DNA of 64,000 bases, from the NCBI RefSeq assembly GCF_021390535.1, contig NZ_JAJUXG010000012.1, forward strand, positions 62,001 through 126,000. Direction: 5' to 3'. Within the stretch, counting starts at the first letter, position 1, and every line of letters begins with the position of its first letter. The notes beneath the pieces are model-generated. The model was given only the letters and a program-made list of their open reading frames with translations. It was not told the origin of the DNA and searched no databases. The position numbers were made by a program, and so were the translations under genes. Origin of the DNA: Dyadobacter sp. CY312 (GTDB lineage: Bacteria; Bacteroidota; Bacteroidia; Cytophagales; Spirosomataceae). Of this stretch, positions 50,106 to 59,482 are shown one piece after another.

Positions 50106-51110
50106 ATGTTAAAGCTAGCTCTGGCAATTGCCGCAGTCGTCGTAGTAATCGCCATTATTTACTTTTCCGGTCCCTCAGTTCCTGCCGCTCAGTTTAGTCC
50201 GGTTCTGCCCTCAGTTCCGCAGGATCTCACACATCTTGAAAAAGAAATTGATGATTCTGAAAAAGCAATTAAGGATCTGAAACGCGACAATCAGGCTCGA
50301 ATCGTTTGGGCCGATTCTGCTAAAAAAGAGAAGACGCCATACAGCATTGTATACATTCATGGCTTTGGTGCAAGCTGGGCGGAGGGAGAACCTGTTCACC
50401 GGGATCTTGCCAAACGATATGGAGCGAACCTGTATCTGGCCCGTATGCACGACGCCGGAATAAGCGATCCCGACGCATTTGACGACCTCACGCCCGAAAA
50501 TTTTATGCAGGAAGCAAAACGCGCTCTGGCGATTGGGAAGGTTTTAGGGGACAGCGTGATCGTGATCGGAACCTCAGCAGGTGGCTTGCTCACGGTGTAT
50601 CTGGCAGCAACCAATCCGGACCTAAAAGGAGTGGTACTTTATTCACCTTGTCTCGCTGTGGCATCACCTGCGTTGAAACTGGTAACCGGTCCCTGGGGAA
50701 GAAAAATACTTTACAGCATTATGGGCGACCATCGCAAACCTATAGATGAGGAATCGGAACGCTCCAACTTCTGGTTGCAAAGCTACCGAACCAACGGTTT
50801 GCTCACGTTACAACAAACTATTGATGCTATATCACGCCCTGAAATATTCAAGCAGATCAAAATGCCGGTGTTTTTGGGATATTATTATAAAAACGATAAA
50901 GAGCAGGATGAAGTCGTATCTGTAAAAGCGATGCAGGAAATGTTCCCGCAGCTAGGTACGCCTGCAAATCTGAAAGTAGAGAAAGCTTTTCCTGAAAGTG
51001 CCGACCACGTGATAGCATCTTATTTGCGTTCAAAGGATGTGAAAGGTGTTTATGAGGCGACAGATTTGTTTTTTCAAAAGCAACTTGGCCTTGTGCCTGT
51101 CGTTAAATGA
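50106..51110 (+). CDS. Membrane-anchored alpha/beta hydrolase
   Basis: The 334-residue protein begins with an N-terminal hydrophobic segment (LALAIAAVVVVIAIIYF), probably a signal anchor or signal peptide. The hydrolase fold has the oxyanion region YIHGFGASWAEGE, the nucleophile elbow IGTSAGGLLTVY (Ser about 159) and a C-terminal histidine in ESADHVIASYLR. It may be a lipase or esterase of the monoacylglycerol-lipase kind. It lies upstream of fabI on the same strand, 154 bp apart. Confidence 0.82.
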   Translation: MLKLALAIAAVVVVIAIIYFSGPSVPAAQFSPVLPSVPQDLTHLEKEIDDSEKAIKDLKRDNQARIVWADSAKKEKTPYSIVYIHGFGASWAEGEPVHRDLAKRYGANLYLARMHDAGISDPDAFDDLTPENFMQEAKRALAIGKVLGDSVIVIGTSAGGLLTVYLAATNPDLKGVVLYSPCLAVASPALKLVTGPWGRKILYSIMGDHRKPIDEESERSNFWLQSYRTNGLLTLQQTIDAISRPEIFKQIKMPVFLGYYYKNDKEQDEVVSVKAMQEMFPQLGTPANLKVEKAFPESADHVIASYLRSKDVKGVYEATDLFFQKQLGLVPVVK

Positions 51111-51133
51111 GGTAGATAGTCTGTAATAGAATA

Positions 51134-51165
51134 TTGGCATAACAGATCAAAAATGCTTTACTTTG
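51134..51165 (+). promoter_or_regulatory. Possible fabI promoter
   Basis: TTG at 51134-51136 is followed 22 bp later by TACTTTG (51159-51165), close to the TTG/TAnnTTTG pattern but with one base missing in the -7 spacer. The fabI ATG is 99 bp further on. Confidence 0.35.
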
Positions 51166-51264
51166 CGGGCTTTATTACAACACATTGCCGGGCTTTGGTA
51201 TACAAAGATTTCATTTCGTCAGGCACTGCATGGCTAATTTGACTAAAATATTTAAACTAACATT

Positions 51265-52086
51265 ATGGCTTACGGTTTATTAAAGGGAAAAAGAGGGATT
51301 ATATCAGGTGCTCTGGACGAGAACTCAATTGCCTGGAAAGTAGCGCTTAAAGCGAAAGAAGAAGGCGCAATTTTTACTTTGACAAATGCTCCAATCGCAA
51401 TGCGTATGGGGGGGATTCAGGAATTGGCGAAAACTTGTGATGCTCAGCTTATTCCCGCCGATGCCACTTCGGTTGAAGATATCGAGAATCTTTATACCCA
51501 GTCGATGGACGTTTTGGGAGGTAAAATCGACTTCGTTTTGCACTCCATCGGAATGTCTGTAAACGTTCGTAAAGGAAAATCTTACGGCGATCTGAACTAC
51601 GAATGGATGCAGAAAGGACTGGATATTTCAGCCATTTCTTTGCATAAGTTCTTGCAGGTAGGAGAGAAGCTGGATGCGATCAACGAATGGGGATCGGTTG
51701 TTGCATTGTCGTACATCGCAGCACAACGCACCTATTCTTTTTACAGCGACATGGCAGAAGCAAAAGCAATGTTGGAAAGCATCGCACGCAGCTACGGTTA
51801 CCGTTACGGAAAAGCGAAGAACGTTCGTGTAAATACCATTTCTCAGTCCCCTACTAAAACCAAAGCAGGTTCAGGAATTGAAGGTTTTGATGCGTTTTAT
51901 GAGTTTGCAGAAAAAATGAGTCCGCTTGGAAATGCAACGGCTGATGATTGTGCCAACTACGCCATCACCCTTTTCTCAGACCTTACCAAATTTGTAACCA
52001 TGCAGAATCTGTTCCATGACGGAGGATATTCTTCTACCGGTATTTCGGAAGAATTGGTAACGATGATTCAGCAGCAGAATAAGTAG
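51265..52086 (+). CDS. fabI: Enoyl-[acyl-carrier-protein] reductase FabI
   Basis: FabI reduces enoyl-ACP in the last step of each fatty-acid elongation round and uses NADH or NADPH. The 273-residue SDR-type protein has the glycine loop region RGIISGALDENSIAW, the LHSIG segment near residue 93, and the active-site Tyr-x6-Lys in YSDMAEAKAMLE (near residue 170). The C-terminal FHDGGYSSTGIS is typical. It is followed by a terminator and a barrel gene. Confidence 0.94.
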   Translation: MAYGLLKGKRGIISGALDENSIAWKVALKAKEEGAIFTLTNAPIAMRMGGIQELAKTCDAQLIPADATSVEDIENLYTQSMDVLGGKIDFVLHSIGMSVNVRKGKSYGDLNYEWMQKGLDISAISLHKFLQVGEKLDAINEWGSVVALSYIAAQRTYSFYSDMAEAKAMLESIARSYGYRYGKAKNVRVNTISQSPTKTKAGSGIEGFDAFYEFAEKMSPLGNATADDCANYAITLFSDLTKFVTMQNLFHDGGYSSTGISEELVTMIQQQNK

Positions 52087-52105
52087 ATTATTTTTGCATT
52101 GATGA

Positions 52106-52142
52106 AATAAGCTTAGATTTACGAATCTGAGCTTATTTTTTT
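52106..52142 (+). terminator. Terminator after fabI
   Basis: AATAAGCTTAGATT pairs with AATCTGAGCTTATT (one mismatch) across a 4-nt loop, followed by TTTTT. Confidence 0.9.
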
Positions 52143-52174
52143 GTCCCTATCATTCAATCAGAACTCCTATCGAC

Positions 52175-52819
52175 ATGAAAATGAAAACCTGTTTATTGTC
52201 CATCCTGTTCTTCATGACGTTTCTAGTGTCAGGATTTACTCAAACCTTTACTTTGAAAGGAGGATTGAATTTATCATCCAGGCTGGTTCATTATAAAGGC
52301 AAATCAGAAAACGAAGGTTTAAAATTGAATCCTGGTTTGCATGTGGGTGGCACGTTCGATTTCCCGGTGAGAAAAAGGATATCTGTAGAAACGGGTTTAC
52401 TATTGTCGATGAAGGGCTATAAATATTCCGGAGGTGGGCTCACAGGGATCAAAAGCAAGGTGGATCTGCTTTTTTTGCATGTTCCTGTAAATGGGAGAGT
52501 CTCTTTTAATTTAGGAGGGGCGAACATGTATGGGACATTTGGTCCTTATTTTGGTTATGGATTGGTGGGACGAAATAAGTATACCGATCTGAATGGAAAC
52601 TCCTCAACTCAAAAATCGAAGGTCGTATGGGGTGATAAGGGTGTGATGAGACGATTAGATGCGGGTCTGGGAGTTTGTGTAGGTATTGTGGTACATTCCA
52701 TGACATTCGGAATTAACTACGATTTGGGATTGCTTAATCAGGTACCAATAGATGATGATCTGAAAGTAAAAAATTCGGTACTAGGTGTTTCCGTTGGATA
52801 CCGATTCGCTAAAAAGTAG
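52175..52819 (+). CDS. PorT-like outer-membrane barrel protein
   Basis: The 214-residue protein has a signal peptide (LLSILFFMTFLVSGFTQ) and a PorT-type beta-barrel pattern: FTLKGGLNLSSRLVHY, LNPGLHVGGTFDFPV, ISVETGLLLSMKGYKYSG, VHMKVPVN-like VPVNGRVSFNLGG, and a C-terminal VLGVSVGYRFAKK. PorT-family members are widespread in Bacteroidota and only some take part in type IX secretion. A terminator stands downstream. Confidence 0.82.
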   Translation: MKMKTCLLSILFFMTFLVSGFTQTFTLKGGLNLSSRLVHYKGKSENEGLKLNPGLHVGGTFDFPVRKRISVETGLLLSMKGYKYSGGGLTGIKSKVDLLFLHVPVNGRVSFNLGGANMYGTFGPYFGYGLVGRNKYTDLNGNSSTQKSKVVWGDKGVMRRLDAGLGVCVGIVVHSMTFGINYDLGLLNQVPIDDDLKVKNSVLGVSVGYRFAKK

Positions 52820-52847
52820 TTTGTCAAATACCTGTTCAGCAGGATAT

Positions 52848-52880
52848 AAATCCCTCTGTGGCAACGTGCACGGAGGGATT
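52848..52880 (+). terminator. Terminator after the PorT-like gene
   Basis: AAATCCCTCTGTG pairs with CACGGAGGGATTT across GCAACGTG-type loop bases, followed by TTTGCATTTTT. Confidence 0.85.
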
Positions 52881-52972
52881 TTTGCATTTTTGATAAAATA
52901 ATTGCTTTGGTTGTCCGTTCCGCGTTGTAAGATATTGGCGAACTGGTTAGTTTCGCCTCATTATTATTAGCT

Positions 52973-53785
52973 ATGACTTTAAAAACAAATCCCCTTTATT
53001 TCATGAGAACTTCATTTCAGTTCAAATATTTTATGGCTTCGGCTATGATGGTCATGCTTGCGGCCTGTGGCGGCGAAAAAGAAGCGACCAAAGTGGCCTC
53101 AGATGCTCCTGTTTATACTTTGGTTTTCCTGGATAAAACGCAGAGTGTGAATGTAAATAAGAATTACGTCAATGAAAAATACCGCCAGGTGCTGACGGAT
53201 ATCATGGAGAATAACATGAAAAACAAAGGCGACAAACTGGAAGTTTATTTTATTCATGAAAACACATCGAAGGCTCGTGCAATGTCGGTAATGGTTCGGA
53301 GTGAAAAAGATAATATGGAGGCAGCTAATGCAACCGATCGCGAAGCTATTGAAACGGCGTACGCTATGTCTCTTCAAAAGGAGAAAGGAATTTTCCTGCG
53401 CCAGCTTCTTGCAAAACTAAATCAGCAGAATACGGGCGCATCGAACCTGTCGACGGATATATGGGCGAGCTTGCCTGTGATTGCGAAAGCCAATGAGAGC
53501 GGAGCTGATGTGAAAGTGTATTATTTCAGCGATATGATCGAAAGTGTGAAAGGCGCAGATCGCCGTGACTTTCATGTAAAACCTCCCAAGGATGATGCAC
53601 AGGCGGAAGAAGAAGCCAAAGCGGACAGCAAGAAACTGGAACAATATGTGATTGGCTCACCGCAGGTTACCATCGTTTCTCCTTTTGAACCAACAGCTTC
53701 GTCCAAAGAAAATAATCCTCATGTTACGCATTACTGGCAAACGCTCTTTCAGGAATTGGGTGGGGTTGGAGTGGAGGAGTTGTAA
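52973..53785 (+). CDS. Lipoprotein with von Willebrand-like fold, unknown function
   Basis: The 270-residue product carries a lipoprotein signal (MVMLAACGGEK; Met11 at 53003 is an equally good start). The mature part starts TLVFLDKTQSVNVNK, where DKTQS resembles a metal-ion-adhesion DxSxS motif with Thr in place of the first Ser. Alternating strands (KLEVYFIHE, KVYYFSDMIES) follow, consistent with a von Willebrand A fold. It stands alone. Confidence 0.65.
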   Translation: MTLKTNPLYFMRTSFQFKYFMASAMMVMLAACGGEKEATKVASDAPVYTLVFLDKTQSVNVNKNYVNEKYRQVLTDIMENNMKNKGDKLEVYFIHENTSKARAMSVMVRSEKDNMEAANATDREAIETAYAMSLQKEKGIFLRQLLAKLNQQNTGASNLSTDIWASLPVIAKANESGADVKVYYFSDMIESVKGADRRDFHVKPPKDDAQAEEEAKADSKKLEQYVIGSPQVTIVSPFEPTASSKENNPHVTHYWQTLFQELGGVGVEEL

Positions 53786-53803
53786 ACCTAATTTCCTGGT
53801 ACT

Positions 53804-54451
53804 CTAAAAACCACCAATGGCTTTCAGATTTTCGGCTTCATCAAAAATGGCGCGAACCGGAATTTGAAAGCCATCAATAACAAAACTTTTTACTGATCCT
53901 TCTGATGATTTGAGGATCAGATCGTAGGCATTCCCATTTAAATTGTATTGTTCCAAAGTCTGTTTTTCAGGATCGATGATCCAGTATTCCTGGATTTTGT
54001 GGGCCTGATAATCCTTGAATTTTACGCCTCTATCACGATCTTCGGTAGAGTCTGAGAGAATTTCAATCACCAGATCGGGTGCCGGAAAGAGGATCTGATC
54101 TTCTGTGAAATGCTGTGATTTTTCCTTTTTGAAGAAGCAAATATCCGGTTCATAATCGTTCCGGGTCAGTGTAATCATTATTTTTTCAATACCAACAAAT
54201 CCCAGGTCATTCTTGCCTGCAAAAATACTAATTAGTCGATAAAGAAGTCCACTGGCTGTGTTGTGCCTCTTTTTAACGGGTGAATGAACAACAATTTCAC
54301 CATTAATAAACTCAACCTTTTCCTCTTTGAGAATATTGTTATGAAACTGAATCCTCTTTTCTTTTTCGGTATTGAGTATAGCCTCGACCTCAAGAAGCAG
54401 AAAATGGGCATTCGGCTCATTAAGTAATTCTGAAAGTATCCGGTTGTTCAT
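53804..54451 (-). CDS. Uma2-family (DUF820) PD-(D/E)XK protein
   Basis: The 215-residue product has the Uma2 pattern: NDYEPDICFFKK, PAPDLVIEILSDSTEDRDRG, FKDYQAHKIQEYWIIDPEK. These segments supply the Asp, Glu-x-Leu and Lys of a nuclease-like fold. Uma2 proteins are annotated as putative endonucleases; their biological role is uncertain. It lies convergent with the preceding lipoprotein gene, 19 bp apart. Confidence 0.88.
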   Translation of the reverse strand: MNNRILSELLNEPNAHFLLLEVEAILNTEKEKRIQFHNNILKEEKVEFINGEIVVHSPVKKRHNTASGLLYRLISIFAGKNDLGFVGIEKIMITLTRNDYEPDICFFKKEKSQHFTEDQILFPAPDLVIEILSDSTEDRDRGVKFKDYQAHKIQEYWIIDPEKQTLEQYNLNGNAYDLILKSSEGSVKSFVIDGFQIPVRAIFDEAENLKAIGGF

Positions 54452-54499
54452 ATAGCATTAGTAAATTATAATCTGGTCAAAATTGCCTTTGCCAGCTAA

Positions 54500-54832
54500 T
54501 TAAACAGCCCTGCGAACAAAATGCCCGGACAAAGAAGCAAACCCACCAACTAATCCGCCAACGAGTGCCGTCACTACCAATAGCAATATTCCGTTAGGAA
54601 GAGAGAAAATCTGAGCGATTCTGTTGGACATAGCACCTTCCGAACTGGTATGAAGGTACAATCCATATGCAAACCACAACAGTGCAATGGCAGCAAAACC
54701 TGTAAGGAAAGCATTAAAAGAAGTATTTGCAGGCCGCCAGAGTAATATGAGAAACGGAGCCAGAGCTACCGTCCACCAAGGGGCAAAATATTGACAAATG
54801 GCTGTTACAACAACGATCAGGATGATATTCAT
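54500..54832 (-). CDS. Small membrane protein, unknown function
   Basis: The 110-residue product has three or four transmembrane segments (residues about 2-32, 40-60 and 80-103), with glycine-rich ALVGGLVGGFASLSG near the end. No family is recognised. Its start lies 5 bp after the stop of the penicillin acylase gene, so they are probably co-transcribed. Confidence 0.65.
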   Translation of the reverse strand: MNIILIVVVTAICQYFAPWWTVALAPFLILLWRPANTSFNAFLTGFAAIALLWFAYGLYLHTSSEGAMSNRIAQIFSLPNGILLLVVTALVGGLVGGFASLSGHFVRRAV

Positions 54833-54837
54833 GGTTG

Positions 54838-57276
54838 TCAGTTCTTTTTAAATGTGATACCGGAAGTAAGACGTGGGTGCTGCTGATCTGCCGACGATAA
54901 AAACACAAGCTCATTCAGCTCTCCTTTTTCCCACTTATCCATCAGATTGAGGTAATACGGACTTCCCGGGTTGCCCGACTGCCCGCCTGGATAAATCCCA
55001 TATCCTTTTGGTGAAGGGCCCAGTTCGACCACCATGCGCCAGGAAGGGCCATTTCGTTTGGTTATTGCATTCACAATGCCAGAGCCTCCTCCCGTTTTGA
55101 GCAACGGCGCATTGAAGGCTTTCAAACTTCTGCTTAAATGCTTGATCTCCGTTCCCTTTACATCGGTCCATTTCCAGGCCGGACTCATGCTGCCATGATG
55201 CTTTTTCAAAGTGTCCAGTGTTGCTTTAAAGCTGCTGAGCACAATGTCGGGCATGGTTTCCTTCGGTGTGGTTTTCACATTGTCGAACCACTTTTCGTTG
55301 GGTTGATTCAAAATCATGTACAACGTTCTGTCGCGTGAAGGATATTTCATCGGAACAATTTCGGAGCCGAATTCATCGTCCCATATGGAAGCTTGGAGAA
55401 GGGGCATCCAGGTTTCGAATATCGAAGCGGGAATAGATTCCGGGTTGTTCTGATAATCCCAGTCGGACAGCGTTATTTTAGCTGCTTTTTCTACCGGGCT
55501 TAACGGCGAAGAACTCAGTACGGATAAAAGTCGTGGCAAAACACTCCTTGCCAAAACATTGAAATTGTCGTTTTGTAGCATCCGTAAGCTGTCTGCATTC
55601 GCCTTCGTCATGGCGGCAAGGCGCTCATTGATACGAATACCTCTTTCGGAAGGCGCAAAAATCCAGTTGATATAATATGGATATGTTGGGTCGGTGGATG
55701 ACTGATTGGCAGAGCTTACAAAACCACGCGGCGGGTTTTTGACAAACGGATTTTGTTCTGCCGGTATCCATCCATGCCAATCCTCGGACGCGTCTGATCC
55801 ATCCAGCAGAAACTTACCCTGATCCTTATATTTCAGAGGTAATTTTCCATTTACCGTTAATGCGATATTCTTTCCATTGTCGGCGAAAATGAAGTTTTGA
55901 GCCGGACCAACATATTTTGCCAGTGCCTTCCTGTAGTCGTCGTAATTTTTGGCTTTATTAAGTTCATAAAATGTGAGAAAGCTATTTCCTGGCTCATGAC
56001 CGATCCATTTTAGGGCCAAATTGGGTGGGCTGCCTTCTTGCTGATCTGTTTCAGTAACAGGCCCGTGATGTGTGTACACTACGTTTTCCCTTACCGGTTC
56101 CTTCTGGCCCTTTACATAAATGAGTTCCTCTCTTTTGCTGGTAGATTTCCACTGGTTATTGTGCCAGTATTCTGCCTGTGTGGTATCCTTGAATTTAATT
56201 TTATAAAAGTCAAACACGTCAGCATCAACGTTGGTTACGCCCCAGGCCACATTTTGGTTAAAACCGATGATGACGCTTGGAATACCCGGTAACGACACAC
56301 CATACACATTCATATCCGGAGTGTGCAACTGCACCTGGTACCAGATTGATGGAAGCGTTAATTCAAGATGCGGATCATTGGCCAGAATTGGATATCCCGT
56401 AATGGATTTCTCCGCACCAACCGCCCAGTTGTTACTTCCGATTCCTTCTGGTTTTATTTCCTCCCGAGCAAATTTGCTTACAGAAACAGAGTCCTGGTTT
56501 TTTAACGGGTTTTCAACGGGAATTGGCAATCTTGGAAAATCCCACTTTGTTCCGGTTGGTATAATCGGGCTTTCCTGAAACATTGGATAATCCGGGAACA
56601 ATTCGTTGATCACGTCCTTACCATATTTTTTCAGCACATTCGTTATGCTCAAATCATTCGCCCTGCCGGCAAGCGTGAGTGTCATTTGTTCCAGCATGTA
56701 CATGGTGTTAATTGGTTTCCATGGTTCAGGACTGTAACCTAACAATTTATATTCTACCGGATAATCCTTTGGGTCAAGCTGAGCAATGTATGCGTTCACA
56801 CCCGCCGAGTAACCTTCCAAAGCCGTTTTGGAATGCTGGTCGCTCATGGCCATTTTAAGATTGGCTTCGGCACCATAACCCATTCCCAGACGCCGGCTTT
56901 TCTGATCCATTTGCAAAGTGGCCGGACCGAGAATTTCTGAAAGTCTGCCGGAAGCAGCCCTGGTCTGAAGGTCCATTTGCCACAAACGATCCTTTGCGGT
57001 CAGATAGCCTTGTGCATAGAAAAGATCAAAATCATTTTTGGCAAAAATGTGAGGAACACCGGTATCATCAAAGCGAACAATTACCTCAGCACTGAGGCCG
57101 TCCGCTTTTAATATAATCTGATTTTTGTCGATCGTCTGCTTTTCACCATTTTGCCAAAATCCGGTAAATGGACTTAAAAATGCTCCTAATGCGGGAACGG
57201 GTCCCCATGGCCTGTTGAGCGCATAAACGAAACCGACGGCAACCAGAAGAGATGCAATTGCTTTGAAAAATTTCAT
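54838..57276 (-). CDS. Penicillin acylase-family Ntn hydrolase
   Basis: The 812-residue exported protein has an N-terminal hydrophobic signal (AIASLLVAVGFVYAL). Its alpha chain covers roughly the first 278 residues; autocatalytic cleavage should free the serine in GIGSNNWAVG (Ser about 280), which becomes the N-terminal nucleophile. Downstream are NDPHLELTLPSIWYQVQLH, VTNVDADVFDFYKIKF and a conserved Asn in SANQSS. Substrates may be N-acyl amides such as homoserine lactones or beta-lactams. A small membrane protein follows after 5 bp. Confidence 0.92.
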   Translation of the reverse strand: MKFFKAIASLLVAVGFVYALNRPWGPVPALGAFLSPFTGFWQNGEKQTIDKNQIILKADGLSAEVIVRFDDTGVPHIFAKNDFDLFYAQGYLTAKDRLWQMDLQTRAASGRLSEILGPATLQMDQKSRRLGMGYGAEANLKMAMSDQHSKTALEGYSAGVNAYIAQLDPKDYPVEYKLLGYSPEPWKPINTMYMLEQMTLTLAGRANDLSITNVLKKYGKDVINELFPDYPMFQESPIIPTGTKWDFPRLPIPVENPLKNQDSVSVSKFAREEIKPEGIGSNNWAVGAEKSITGYPILANDPHLELTLPSIWYQVQLHTPDMNVYGVSLPGIPSVIIGFNQNVAWGVTNVDADVFDFYKIKFKDTTQAEYWHNNQWKSTSKREELIYVKGQKEPVRENVVYTHHGPVTETDQQEGSPPNLALKWIGHEPGNSFLTFYELNKAKNYDDYRKALAKYVGPAQNFIFADNGKNIALTVNGKLPLKYKDQGKFLLDGSDASEDWHGWIPAEQNPFVKNPPRGFVSSANQSSTDPTYPYYINWIFAPSERGIRINERLAAMTKANADSLRMLQNDNFNVLARSVLPRLLSVLSSSPLSPVEKAAKITLSDWDYQNNPESIPASIFETWMPLLQASIWDDEFGSEIVPMKYPSRDRTLYMILNQPNEKWFDNVKTTPKETMPDIVLSSFKATLDTLKKHHGSMSPAWKWTDVKGTEIKHLSRSLKAFNAPLLKTGGGSGIVNAITKRNGPSWRMVVELGPSPKGYGIYPGGQSGNPGSPYYLNLMDKWEKGELNELVFLSSADQQHPRLTSGITFKKN

Positions 57277-57325
57277 ATTGAGGACGGGTTAATCCTGTAA
57301 TAAGATTCTGTTACACAAGCAAAAA

Positions 57326-58057
57326 TCAGGCATTAACTACTTTAACAATAGCTTCCACAAGACCAAGGTCACTATACATTACTGATTTCTCATCGGGAAT
57401 TTCGCCAGCCATGGAAATGCCCGCAGGGAAATACTTTTGGCGACCCGGACGGAATACCTTCGCTGTTAAATGCAAAGCGTGAACACCCGTTTCTGCTAAA
57501 GCAGCTGCATTGGTGTGATTTACACCACCTCCTGCCATAATTTCAATGGCACCATTTGCCTTTTTTGCAAGTTGGGCAAGCAGTTCCAATGCCTCCGGAG
57601 CCGATGGTTTTTGTCCTGAAGTAAGAATACGTTCTGCACCTGTTTCAATCACCGCCGCCAAGGCTTTCATTGGATCGGGAGTGAGGTCAAATGCGCGGTG
57701 AAAAGTTACTTTCAAAGGGTGCGCAAACTCAACAAGCGCTTTAGTTCTTTCAACATTTACCTGTCCGTCAGGATGCAGAACACCAAGAACAACACCATCC
57801 GCTCCCAATTTTTTTGCTGTACTAATATCTTTTCTCATGATCTCTTCTTCGAAGAAATCATAGACAAAATCTCCTCCACGCGGGCGAATCATCACATATA
57901 CAGGAATTTGAACATACTCCTTCACCATTTCTATTAATCCTGCACTGGGTGTAGTACCGCCTTCACCTAATCCGCCACAGAGTTCGATTCTTCCTGCGCC
58001 GCCCGCCTGGGCATTAATACAAGATTCAAGGGAATAGGCACAAACTTCAATTGTCAT
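57326..58057 (-). CDS. cutC: CutC-family protein
   Basis: The 243-residue TIM-barrel protein shows the CutC start TIEVCAYSLESCINAQAGGAGRIELCGGLGEGGTTPS and IRPRGGDFVYDFFEEEIM, with the later GADGVVLG, TFHRAFDLT, RILTSGQK and IMAGGGVN. It was named for copper homeostasis, but its biochemical activity is unsettled. It follows the penicillin acylase gene's promoter side and is transcribed in the same direction with a 49-bp gap. Confidence 0.9.
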   Translation of the reverse strand: MTIEVCAYSLESCINAQAGGAGRIELCGGLGEGGTTPSAGLIEMVKEYVQIPVYVMIRPRGGDFVYDFFEEEIMRKDISTAKKLGADGVVLGVLHPDGQVNVERTKALVEFAHPLKVTFHRAFDLTPDPMKALAAVIETGAERILTSGQKPSAPEALELLAQLAKKANGAIEIMAGGGVNHTNAAALAETGVHALHLTAKVFRPGRQKYFPAGISMAGEIPDEKSVMYSDLGLVEAIVKVVNA

Positions 58058-58436
58058 ATTTTATGTAAACTATAATGATGAGGGAAATTACAAAACGGGC
58101 GGGGAAATACAATCATCGGCGTCGGTAAGTGCGGTAAATAGACCCATTTGATTTCTTATAATTTGACGGGTTTTGAAACTGAGCGATATGGAGGCGGAAA
58201 CTCAAATCAGAGCTAAACCAGGTAATAGCTCTTTAATGGCAGATGTGTAAAAGTAAGTGAAGAGAGATTAATTAATTAAAACTAATATTCTTATTATCAG
58301 GCACTTAAAAATTGAAATAAAATATTTTTAAACTAAAAACAATTATTTTTGTTTTTTTTCGCTTAAAGCTATTAAAAGATGCAGAATTTTTTACTTTTGC
58401 AAAAATTGTTAGTAACTATTAATAGGCGAAAATACT
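58058..58436. other. AT-rich gap upstream of the DUF2795 gene
   Basis: Divergent promoter region for cutC and the DUF2795 gene. It contains a short palindromic run TTAATTAATTAA near 58270 and a very A/T-rich stretch just before the -7 box. No gene is seen. Confidence 0.5.
58392..58399 (+). promoter_or_regulatory. -7 box upstream of the DUF2795 gene
   Basis: TACTTTTG matches TAnnTTTG, 37 bp before the ATG at 58437; no -33 TTG is found at the usual spacing. Confidence 0.45.
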
Positions 58437-58658
58437 ATGTACTGGACTCTCGAACTTGCGTCATATCTTGAAGATGCTCCTTGGCCTGCGAGCAAAGATG
58501 AACTAATTGACTTTGCCATCAGAACAGGCGCTCCGCTTGAAGTAGTGGAAAACCTTCAGGAATTGGAAGATGACGGTCAGCCTTATGAAAGCATTGAGGA
58601 AATTTGGCCTGATTATCCAACCAAAGATGATTTCTTTTTCAACGAAGATGAATATTAA
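58437..58658 (+). CDS. DUF2795 domain protein
   Basis: The 73-residue acidic protein matches the short DUF2795 family, well kept in Bacteroidota: ELASYLEDAPWPASKDELID, GAPLEVVENLQELEDDGQPY and the aromatic/acidic ending FFFNEDEY. The function is unknown; size and charge suggest a small partner protein. A good terminator follows. Confidence 0.88.
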   Translation: MYWTLELASYLEDAPWPASKDELIDFAIRTGAPLEVVENLQELEDDGQPYESIEEIWPDYPTKDDFFFNEDEY

Positions 58659-58664
58659 ATAGAA

Positions 58665-58690
58665 GACGGCGCTGAAAGGTGCCGTTTTTT
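58665..58690 (+). terminator. Terminator after the DUF2795 gene
   Basis: ACGGCGCT pairs with GGTGCCGT (with wobble) across a short loop and is followed by TTTTTTG. Confidence 0.82.
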
Positions 58691-58822
58691 GTTTTAGAGA
58701 TATATCAAAAAGATAGGTACGGTTTTTTATCTCTATCAAAAAATTGTAAATTGTTACGTTATCTTCAAAGAAAGTAACAACAGGAATTGTCATTATTCAG
58801 ATATCTAGCCATTCTAAAACCG

Positions 58823-59476
58823 ATGGAACTTCGATTGCTGAAAGAGCTGGTGAAAAGAGGAGAGGGTGAACATGTGGAGTTCAAACTGAAATCCAATCAT
58901 CCTGAAAAGATTGTCCGCGAAATTGTCGCGTTTGCAAACTCTGGTGGTGGAAAATTGTTCGTGGGAGTTGGCGATGACAAAAGCATTAAAGGCCTCAAAG
59001 ATGCCGAGGAAGATGAGTACACGCTTTCCAGGGCCATTGACAAATACATTTTTCCAAAAATTTCTTACAAACACGAAAAGATTCCGATCACACACGATCG
59101 TGATGTCTTGGTACTAACCATTCCTAAAAGTATAGATAAGCCGCATTACGTGGTCGACGATACGGGAGTGCGGCAGGCATACATTCGTGTAGAAGACAAA
59201 TCGATTCAGGCAAGCCGTGAAATGAAAGAAATTATGCGACGTGGCAAGGGCGAACGGGATGTAAGATTTCAGTACGGCGAGAAAGAAGAAAAGCTCATGA
59301 AGCTGCTGGATGAAAAAGAATCTGTGACAGTAGACTTGTTTGCTGCATTTGCGGGGATCCCGAGAAAAATTGCCTCCAACACGCTTGTAGTAATGGTTTT
59401 GGCAAGAATCCTTGAAGTTCATCCGCACGAAATGTTGGATAAGTTTACCATGTCGATGGCATATCAGTCCAATTGA
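58823..59476 (+). CDS. AlbA_2 (Schlafen-type) domain protein
   Basis: I start at the ATG at 58823; the longer frame uses a TTG at 58787. The 217-residue product has the AlbA_2 signature GEHVEFKLKSNHPEKIVREI, followed by FANSGGGKLFVGVGDDKSIKGL, then DTGVRQAYIRVEDKSIQAS, and a helical C-terminal part with a winged-helix character (LLDEKESVTVDLFAAF). These domains occur in putative transcription regulators and in Schlafen-type nucleic-acid proteins; the exact role is unknown. It is convergent with crcB. Confidence 0.85.
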   Translation: MELRLLKELVKRGEGEHVEFKLKSNHPEKIVREIVAFANSGGGKLFVGVGDDKSIKGLKDAEEDEYTLSRAIDKYIFPKISYKHEKIPITHDRDVLVLTIPKSIDKPHYVVDDTGVRQAYIRVEDKSIQASREMKEIMRRGKGERDVRFQYGEKEEKLMKLLDEKESVTVDLFAAFAGIPRKIASNTLVVMVLARILEVHPHEMLDKFTMSMAYQSN

Positions 59477-59482
59477 TAAGAA

